This document shows positions 59,601 through 64,000 of a stretch of 64,000 bases of DNA, piece by piece; the first letter of the stretch is position 1; each line of letters begins with the position of its first letter. Source of the stretch: Haliotis asinina (taxonomy: Eukaryota > Mollusca > Gastropoda > Lepetellida > Haliotidae); NCBI RefSeq assembly GCF_037392515.1, contig NC_090288.1, forward strand, positions 59,753,673-59,817,672. The letters are read 5' to 3'. Position numbers and translations under genes: made by a program. Under the pieces are notes generated by a model. That model saw nothing but the letters and a program-made list of their open reading frames with translations, had not been told where the DNA came from and ran no database searches.

Positions 59601-60207
59601 GCATGGAAAACCGTTCATTCATATTTTTCATTTTTAGTCCGGAAGAGTCCATGTCAAGTAGTCTTGAGTTTTAACTGGGATGGTTCGGGTTGTATGTGTA
59701 ACGGGCTGCACAGTTCCACCGATATACTGAAGTCCTTCTGCGTCAATGATTAAAACAGAGGGCCAACATGCAAATCGTGCTATCGACTGAAATCTTCACG
59801 TCACCCTTTGTGTCGTGTCGATATTTATTGTTACGCTATTTTGATTTGACTATGAACATACTCGTCCAAAATCCAGCCAGAATATAACTCCATACTTCCA
59901 GGCTAGCTCAGTAATGGTAGAAACTGGATGTTGACATCACGGGAAGATGAGATACGTGTACTCTATTGTTAGAATATGTGTTAATTGCATGTGTTAATTT
60001 TGTTTACAGTAAATGTGAACGTGCTTGTATACTTTCTGTGCATATTTTGTTTGTGGCATCTCACTATAAACATATGTTTGAATACTTGACACATCGCACA
60101 CTTTCTTTGCAGCTACAGGTCGAGTGTATGGCTTCAACTCAAAAACCAATGAAAGGGACTGGTTAACGACACATGGTGGCCACTCGGTGAAGGTCACCCA
60201 CCATTAA
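41553..60207 (+). CDS. Transmembrane cadherin-repeat protein, 19 coding exons, 2001 aa
   Basis: A large single-pass adhesion receptor expected at the cell surface, where calcium-bound cadherin repeats mediate contact. Exons: 41553-41604, 42514-42742, 43431-43636, 44304-44540, 45435-45682, 47516-47690, 47859-48418, 49726-49822, 50123-50373, 51050-51173, 51570-53184, 53442-54676, 55012-55342, 57021-57172, 57799-57973, 58700-58767, 59114-59151, 59454-59571, 60113-60207. All joins keep phase and total 6006 nt with one TAA. Order: signal peptide, 16 cadherin repeats (residues about 30-1700), membrane-proximal region (about 1700-1865), membrane span (about 1866-1890), and a cytoplasmic tail of about 110 residues without catenin-binding sequence that I can recognise. 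It resembles protocadherin/Fat-type non-classical cadherins, but I cannot assign an orthologue. The tail matches the exons at 3834 and 63154. Confidence 0.93.
41930..41985. repeat. (CTT)n microsatellite
   Basis: About 17 uninterrupted ctt units in cadherin intron 1. A further short run of 12-bp units (ttttaatcgtat) lies at 42066-42118. Confidence 0.95.
42320..42470 (-). mobile_element. SINE family B fragment
   Basis: It matches gagcatcgatgtgcgcagtt, gggaaccgatgacatgtgtc and gaccacccgatccccttggt of family B. The tail-proximal part is missing. Confidence 0.65.
42514..45682 (+). CDS. Cadherin gene exons 2-5: repeats EC1 to about EC3
   Basis: Exon 2 carries VPENTATGTVIF and ALDFE, the core of a cadherin repeat. 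Exon 3 has the weak linker NVYDEAP. Exon 4 has the canonical calcium linker NDINDNTP and VAENSGTG. Exon 5 has TDIDTSPNSDITYSI and LDFETKSTYTL. EC1 lacks the usual DxD motif, so calcium binding at the tip may be incomplete. Confidence 0.85.
44080..44150. repeat. T-rich low-complexity tract
   Basis: Runs of 8-10 t broken by g and c, between cadherin exons 3 and 4. It could act as an extended pyrimidine tract, but the true acceptor (ctctcgtacag) is 150 bp further on. Confidence 0.9.
44990..45130 (+). mobile_element. SINE family A copy
   Basis: Head ttggggtagcccagtgggta, box B gggttcgattcc, body acaatgtgtgaatatc, tail cgagtaaaaccatactgact. It lies between cadherin exons 4 and 5. Confidence 0.8.
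46010..46105 (+). mobile_element. 5S rRNA-derived retroposon fragment
   Basis: The segment agctgaagcaaagcaacgct...cttggatgggtgaccgtgtt aligns with the internal promoter half of 5S rRNA (gaagccaagca... and cttggatgggagaccg). The rest of the gene is diverged. This is best read as a 5S pseudogene or a SINE3-type head. It is not a functional 5S gene. Confidence 0.6.
46205..47465. repeat. 31- to 32-bp minisatellite, about 39 units
   Basis: Units of acgacactacccttctacaa plus cacaatcctagt, alternating with a subtype cacagcaatagt. The order of subtypes repeats in blocks (for example about 46520-46740 against 46780-46960), showing multi-unit duplication. It fills the intron between cadherin exons 5 and 6. 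Confidence 0.93.
47516..51173 (+). CDS. Cadherin gene exons 6-10: repeats EC4 to EC7 (first half)
   Basis: Linkers are PVNEADP, TDVNDNAP, TAVNQHTP and TNVNDNTP, the third being degenerate. Introns recur at two fixed places: phase 0 shortly before the PEN-type start of a repeat (exons 5/6, 7/8 and 9/10) and phase 1 in the middle of a repeat (exons 6/7, 8/9 and 10/11). The N-terminal repeats thus keep a two-exon module. Several are bounded by large introns full of repeats. Confidence 0.88.
49535..49645 (+). mobile_element. SINE family B fragment (diverged)
   Basis: It loosely matches the distal part of family B (ttgtctgattaagactcgaa, tttatagctggactattgca). Old and partial. Confidence 0.4.
51215..51360 (+). 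mobile_element. SINE family A copy
   Basis: Head gttggggtagcccagtggtt, box B gggtttgattcc, body caatgtgtgaaacccatttc, tail aattctctcactcac. It lies between cadherin exons 10 and 11. Confidence 0.8.
51570..54676 (+). CDS. Cadherin gene exons 11-12: repeats EC7 to EC16 in two giant exons
   Basis: Exon 11 (1615 bp) and exon 12 (1235 bp) hold about nine repeats with no internal intron. Linkers: SPVNEFDP, GDANDNNP, QPANQNSP, IDVNDNYP, NDLNDNTP, VDLNDNAP, SDVNDND, TDLNDNDP and TDINDNRP. DAD/DND and LD(R/Y)E motifs recur in most repeats, consistent with calcium binding. The contrast with the finely split N-terminal repeats suggests intron loss or growth by duplication of intronless repeats. Confidence 0.93.
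55012..57172 (+). CDS. Cadherin gene exons 13-14: end of EC16 and membrane-proximal region
   Basis: Exon 13 finishes the last repeat (FRYVIEASARDAGSP, then ATIRIDTFDPN) and enters a non-cadherin segment, VTFRLSINQATFLAQQ followed by FIAELQALIRVTYP. Its alternating pattern resembles SEA-like or membrane-adjacent domains of other long cadherins, but I cannot name it. Exon 13 ends STGRRKLLQTTR, a dibasic stretch that could be a protease site. Exon 14 continues with INVHAFTVADSS and TFLTSSQTLQFFS. Confidence 0.82.
56139..56302 (+). mobile_element. SINE family A copy, full length
   Basis: The best preserved plus-strand copy: ggtggggtagcctagtggtt, aaagcgttcgctcgtcacgc, cgaagacccgggttcgattc, acatgggtacaatgtgtgaa, ttgctggaatattgctaaaa, gcggcgtaaaaccaaactca and ctcactcac. 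Box A and box B are clear. Confidence 0.9.
56665..56775. mobile_element. Hairpin MITE with ttttcgaag ends
   Basis: Left arm cctaatttttcgaagctcac, ttagcgctaagattgttgta is mirrored by the complement of tcttagcgctatgagagctt, cgaaaatatagg. Arms are about 45 bp. Confidence 0.7.
57250..57345 (+). mobile_element. tRNA-like SINE head or tRNA pseudogene, not family A
   Basis: It contains gtggctgagcgggttagacg (box A-like, as in Leu/Ser-type tRNAs) and gggttcaaattctggtcg (box B) at tRNA-like spacing. No complete cloverleaf with matched acceptor stem could be drawn, so it is not a functional tRNA gene. Confidence 0.55.
57799..60207 (+). CDS. Cadherin gene exons 15-19: membrane span and cytoplasmic tail
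   Basis: Exon 15 has the membrane span, IAVLTFISFVILALIITSIV, followed by CRKRQR. Exon 16 is basic and proline-rich (VRAAKRAKPQP). Exon 17 (38 bp) encodes DDDEIYRSKTPPP. Exon 18 begins AYSEKPRPMKAGEDG, so the splice creates PPPAYSE, a PPxY motif that in known proteins binds WW domains. Exon 19 encodes ATGRVYGFNSKTNERDW, then VKVTHH and TAA. The tail is shared with two other genes or exons in the window, so it is under constraint. Confidence 0.9.
58000..58545. repeat. 39-bp minisatellite, about 14 units, near the cadherin exon 15 donor
   Basis: Units of tatgtctggggtgtacgcgg, tcagatgacatggcagcag. The first, most diverged units (58000-58090) contain gacagtggtaagtctagg, which resembles the exon 15 end and donor gacagag|gtaagctc at 57973. 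Confidence 0.92.
59213..59380 (+). mobile_element. SINE family A copy
   Basis: Head gttgtggggtagcgtagtga, box B gggttcgattcc, body gaagcccatttctagtgccc, tail tgctgcgtaaaacc. It lies between cadherin exons 17 and 18. Confidence 0.85.
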
Positions 60208-62084
60208 TTTCACAATGTCTCGCGAGGCACCAGGAGACAGCATTTCATGATCTCACCTACTATACACGTTGATGCTCAGGATTGGTGCCCGTTTGTTGAA
60301 AAACAAATATAAATAATTTTTAAACAGTCAACGCAAAACAATGAAATGAAACAAAGAAGCAGTCTATATTTGGTTATGATGGGATTGATACAGGATCATA
60401 GTTGTTTTTGGACCCTACGTTTACTTGTCATGAGGCGATTCTGTGATTCAGCCATGTAGCGTTTTGAAATCATCCTTGGTCAAATCCTGATATCTTTCGC
60501 AGTTTAGATCTGTTACAAACCCACAACTGCAAACCTGTGCGTAATGATGCCGTAAGATTCTGCCATTTTTATTAGCCATGTCATGTATATTAATATTATT
60601 TATTACTTTTGTACATTACGTTATTATGTGTGTCCATCTCAAGCGACAAGAGCGCCTGGCGTGCTCGAACATGTTTTCCTTGGTTATGTTGTTAAGCACA
60701 TGTGGCGAGACCTCGTTTGTCTGAGACCAGGGCTCCCTGCTGTTGGAAAGTAAGGAACTAAACATCGTTAGTACATTTTCCTTGGAGTGATCATGTCCGG
60801 ATTAACCAGGGTTCAGTTTACACTGTAAGCCCTAGCTCAGGGAAAAGGCAAGTGTTGGTTATGTGCTCCCATGACGTTTCCATGCTGTTTTTCATGAGGA
60901 GATATGTTGTCTTTTTTAAAACACAAGCTTTCTGTGATATGAATGTTTTTATCTGTTGTATCTGCATTTGTAACAAACTTTTGTAAGTAAACTGTCCGTG
61001 TTGCGTTAGTGTACACAGCTCATTTAAACGAAGTATCACACAACGGCTGGCTTGTCATACACAGACAAGTTTTTAGTCTTGTTTGGAAACATTCAGGTTA
61101 CAGCGCTTCAAAGGGCTACCTTCTCAAAGCGATCCTTATTCTAAAAATTCCTCCGAGTCATGACATTATCATTATCAAGACGCATCATCCTAAAGCTATG
61201 AGGTTTGATATAGTTATAGGCCGTGAATAGGTAATACGGTCCGCTTACAGTGAGTTAGTGAGTTGACTTTAACACTGCCTTAAACGAAATGTCGGTTTGA
61301 TCAGGTCATGTCAGCCTGTTGTCACACGAAAACCTATTTTCTGTACAACTTTAGTAATATGAATCTGACAAACCAAGAATCAACATTAGATCGAGTTATG
61401 GATTCGAACCCAATACGTGGGAGCTGGGAAAAACATATAGATAAATGGTAACGAAATCCACGATCTTAGTTTGGGTATAGATAGATTAAACCTTTCGTCA
61501 AATATTTGCCTTCTCATACCGCGGATGCAGACCCATTGAAACAATAGCGCATATAAATTTACACGAATTCCCGTTTTTAGGAACCTGGGGGTTCCATCCA
61601 ACTCACCGACCAATTTATAGCTGTTCACTTTAACATTTGGTGACTCATGAACAATGGTTTACATTTGTCATAGACGTCATTTGAAATAATAAGCGGACAC
61701 AGCAAATTTAAATACACGATATACAGATACTTTCCGTGAAGATAAGTGAAACACTTACATCCCAGTTACATCCATCTATATCATCTGTCCACCTCTAGTT
61801 GATTAACTGTGTCGAACAGAACATATATAAAACTGACATATATAATATGCACATCAAGTACACGTCTGAGTGAGTGAGGGTGTGAGTAGGTAGGAGAATG
61901 TCTGTCAAAGCAGCATCCTGCAACATGGTTGGGAGACATTCCACTTCGCAAGAGCCCCGATACAACACCAAGGAAACCTCAAACCATAAGGGTAACCTTT
62001 CAGTTATAAACATATTAGGAAGCCAACACAATAAATAAATACACTGGTCTAATAATGTTAAAGTTTAGAATTACCAGCTGAGTG

Positions 62085-62240
62085 GGTGTGTGAGTTTAGT
62101 TTTATGCCGCACTCAGCAATATTGCAGCTATATGGCAGCGGTCTGTAAATAATCAAGTCTGGACAAGACAATCCAGTGATCAACATCATGAGCATCGATG
62201 TGCGCAATTGGGAGCCAACGACATGTGCCAATCATGTGCC
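62085..62240 (-). mobile_element. SINE family B copy
   Basis: It begins gtgtgagtttagttttatgc, cgcactcagcaatattgcag, then ggcagcggtctgtaaataat, aatccagtgatcaacatcat and gagcatcgatgtgcgcaatt. The first block is the complement of the shared SINE tail. Confidence 0.8.
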
Positions 62241-62869
62241 TCTAATGGCAAGCAATTACCAGTTGAAGGCTCAAGAGACGAGTTATCTGCTGAAGAGCTG
62301 ACGACTGTACCTCTAATGTACAACAAAGCTGTTGATAAGGCGTTAGATTCCGTGTTGTGTGTCTTAACGTCATACATTGTTTGGTCTACATATCTATATC
62401 CTTTGCATAACGTGCAAACACCTGTTTAGTGAGACACATTCAATGATGGGAAACTCTTATTCTTCCGTCGTCAAGGAAATACACCCGTCCGATTCAAAGA
62501 AACGTTCACAATAGAACGAATGGTGACATCTTTAGTACCCAGGACTGAGCTGAACGACAGTGTGCCACCATTAGGACAGTCTGATAGGATAAATGCCTCA
62601 GACACTTTGGTCACAGGAATGGTGCTGACAATTCTAGAAACAAAGGGAATGTAACAATTAGCATCAAGAGGAGAACAATGGGGAAATTTCAACAGGCGAG
62701 AGAGCCTGGTATTGTTGTTTCCATCCATATCATAACAAAAACATTTGTTTTCTACATCCACGATAAGGTCCTCAAACGCTAATGCCATCCTGCACAAGCG
62801 GGAAAAATCACTGAGATAATCCTCACGGGTATTCCAACACCAGATCCGTGAAGATCCGGTTCAAAATTT

Positions 62870-63075
62870 GTCTTGTCATAACAGTCGACTAACGGGATTA
62901 GGTGATTAGGCTGGCTGACTTCGTTGACGCATATCATTGTCACCCAGTTGCGTATATCGATGCTCAGGATCAGTGGATTGTTTGTTCCAGACTCGAGTGT
63001 TTTACAGTCCGCAGCCATGTAGTTGGAATATTGCCAAATGCAAAGTAAAACGAAACCTACTCACTCACAACTTCA
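62870..63075 (+). mobile_element. SINE family B copy
   Basis: It contains gactaacgggattaggtgat, atcgatgctcaggatcagtg, tttacagtccgcagccatgt and the tail acgaaacctactcactcac. Confidence 0.78.
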
Positions 63076-63153
63076 ACACCTGTATTTCGTATCAATCGGA
63101 AAGTAAACACTATCAATGCTTGCTGACTTGATACGGACATCCTCATAGCAATG

Positions 63154-63248
63154 TCAGTGATGAGTAACTCGGACGGGTTTCCCTTCGGGTGTCGTCATCC
63201 AGCGTCTCTGGTTCGTCCTAGCGTCATAGTCGTATACCCGTCCTGTAG
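63154..63248 (-). CDS. Terminal coding exon of a second cadherin-like gene (partial)
   Basis: A 95-bp minus-strand exon follows the acceptor gttatttcag and ends in TGA (63154-63156). It encodes TGRVYDYDARTNQRRWMTTP, then RVTHH. The last exon of the cadherin gene at 60113-60207 is also 95 bp, has the same start phase, and encodes TGRVYGFNSKTNERDWLTTH, then KVTHH. The gene runs leftward, convergent with its paralogue, and its other exons lie beyond 64000. The conserved end TGRVY...T..(R)W(L/M)TT...V.VTHH marks this tail family. Confidence 0.86.
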
Positions 63249-63374
63249 CTGAAATAACATCATAGCTTGCGGTCTTTGAATGCGGGTAACACACAAATTG
63301 TTATCTGAAATAGACAACACTTCACACGAACTCCAGGTCAAGAACTGAACCTCCCACAAGTTCCGAGCAATGAA

Positions 63375-63505
63375 GACATGTTTAAGATTCTCGTTGACTG
63401 TTCCACATTTCATTAGTGGAAACTGTGTATCACAATGGGGACATGTTTAAGATTCTCGTTGACTGTTCCACATTTCATCAGTGGAAACTGTGTGTCATAA
63501 TGGGG
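63375..63505. repeat. 65-bp tandem duplication
   Basis: Two copies of gacatgtttaagattctcgt...tcagtggaaactgtgtgtca with a few changes, plus the start of a third. It lies in the last intron of the right-edge cadherin-like gene. Confidence 0.9.
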
Positions 63506-64000
63506 ACATGGATACCAAGGTGTTCCAGGGCTCCTTCCAGCAATGCACTGATGAACACCAGATTCCTGGACCAGCTCCCAGAAAGAGTTGGACATTTTGT
63601 GACCATAGCTTCTGGCCAAACTTTACATCATTTTTCATTTATTTACGATCGAATTACGAATTGTTTAAAGTTATTCGTAAATCTGGTGCTTATGAACAAG
63701 CACTTAGATCGTTGCTTGTACGTATCTTTATGTAGTTAAATGAAAATACATTTACGCTGAAAATTAAGAGTGTATCTCTCAATCTAAATTCATAAACACA
63801 TCCCTTCTGTATTGAAATTGTTAATCACAATTTGAACACGTTAATGCACAGTGCACAATTCGAACATGTTGATTGAATGCGTTCTGATAAGAGCACGATA
63901 CTCACACACTCTGTTTGAGGACACTGTGATAGTTTAGAAGCACTTTGCTTAACCGTACGTACCGTTAACACAAGTTGTTAACACGGTTTGCTAAGTCTTT
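63506..64000. other. Right-edge sequence, probably an intron
   Basis: This is upstream (in minus sense) of the terminal exon of the right-edge gene. I searched for the penultimate tail exon (GEDG/NRDF type) and did not find it. Nothing recognisable. Confidence 0.4.

Larger units (their letters stand above)
60208..63153. other. Convergent intergenic region with the two 3' UTRs
   Basis: It lies between the stop of the cadherin gene (plus) and the stop of its neighbour (minus), so both 3' UTRs are here. No canonical AATAAA was found close to either stop. It holds two SINE family B copies (62085-62240 and 62870-63075). No coding exon was recognised. Confidence 0.6.

Noticed and set aside
63413-63619. 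Minus-strand ORF with NSFWELVQESGVHQC and PWYPCPHYDT
   Set aside because: It overlaps the 65-bp duplication, has no recognised domain, no matching splice phase to the exon at 63248 and no start context. Left as probable intron.

Overview
This is intron-rich animal DNA, most likely from a gastropod mollusc and possibly an abalone-like vetigastropod. The evidence is spliced genes with GT-AG introns, tRNA-headed SINEs of a type I associate with gastropod genomes (tail of the form gcggcgtaaaac...ctcactcactcac), decayed mariner and Tc1 transposons, hairpin MITEs and many minisatellites. No prokaryotic or viral genes were seen. The species call rests on memory of repeat style, not on a search.

Layout. 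(1) 1-5000: a decayed mariner, a SINE, a 470-bp foldback element, and one isolated plus-strand exon (3834-3954) that encodes a cadherin-like cytoplasmic tail segment. (2) 5042-34420, minus strand: a complete receptor-type protein tyrosine phosphatase (RPTP) gene. I assembled it by hand into 22 coding exons totalling 3660 nt (1219 aa). It has a signal peptide, a Ser/Thr-rich mucin-like ectodomain, one membrane span, an apparently active D1 phosphatase domain and a shortened, catalytically dead D2. (3) 34421-39170: intergenic DNA. (4) 39169-60207, plus strand: a complete transmembrane cadherin-repeat gene with a probable non-coding first exon behind a TATA box. Its 19 coding exons total 6006 nt (2001 aa), encoding 16 cadherin repeats, a membrane-proximal region, one membrane span and a short tail with a PPxY motif. 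(5) 60208-63153: convergent intergenic DNA. (6) 63154-63248, minus strand: the terminal coding exon of a second cadherin-like gene whose body lies beyond the right edge. Its exon is the same length (95 bp) as the last exon of the gene at 41553-60207, and its protein end is very similar.

The three cadherin-type tails (3834, 41553-60207, 63154) look like members of a local paralogous cluster, with the RPTP gene lying between the first two. RPTPs often act on cadherin-catenin adhesion complexes, so the neighbours could be functionally related, but the sequence does not show this.

The most unusual structural theme is the position of the minisatellites. Nearly all large arrays lie toward the 5' ends of introns. 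At least three begin exactly at a 5' splice site and repeat the exon end plus the GT donor many times (RPTP exons 3, 6 and 20). A fourth, in the cadherin gene (exon 15), probably does the same. This suggests local tandem amplification of splice donors. A second theme is the RPTP D1/D2 pair: two corresponding exons keep identical lengths (143 and 136 bp) and phases, while D2 has lost the catalytic Cys, Arg and WPD residues.
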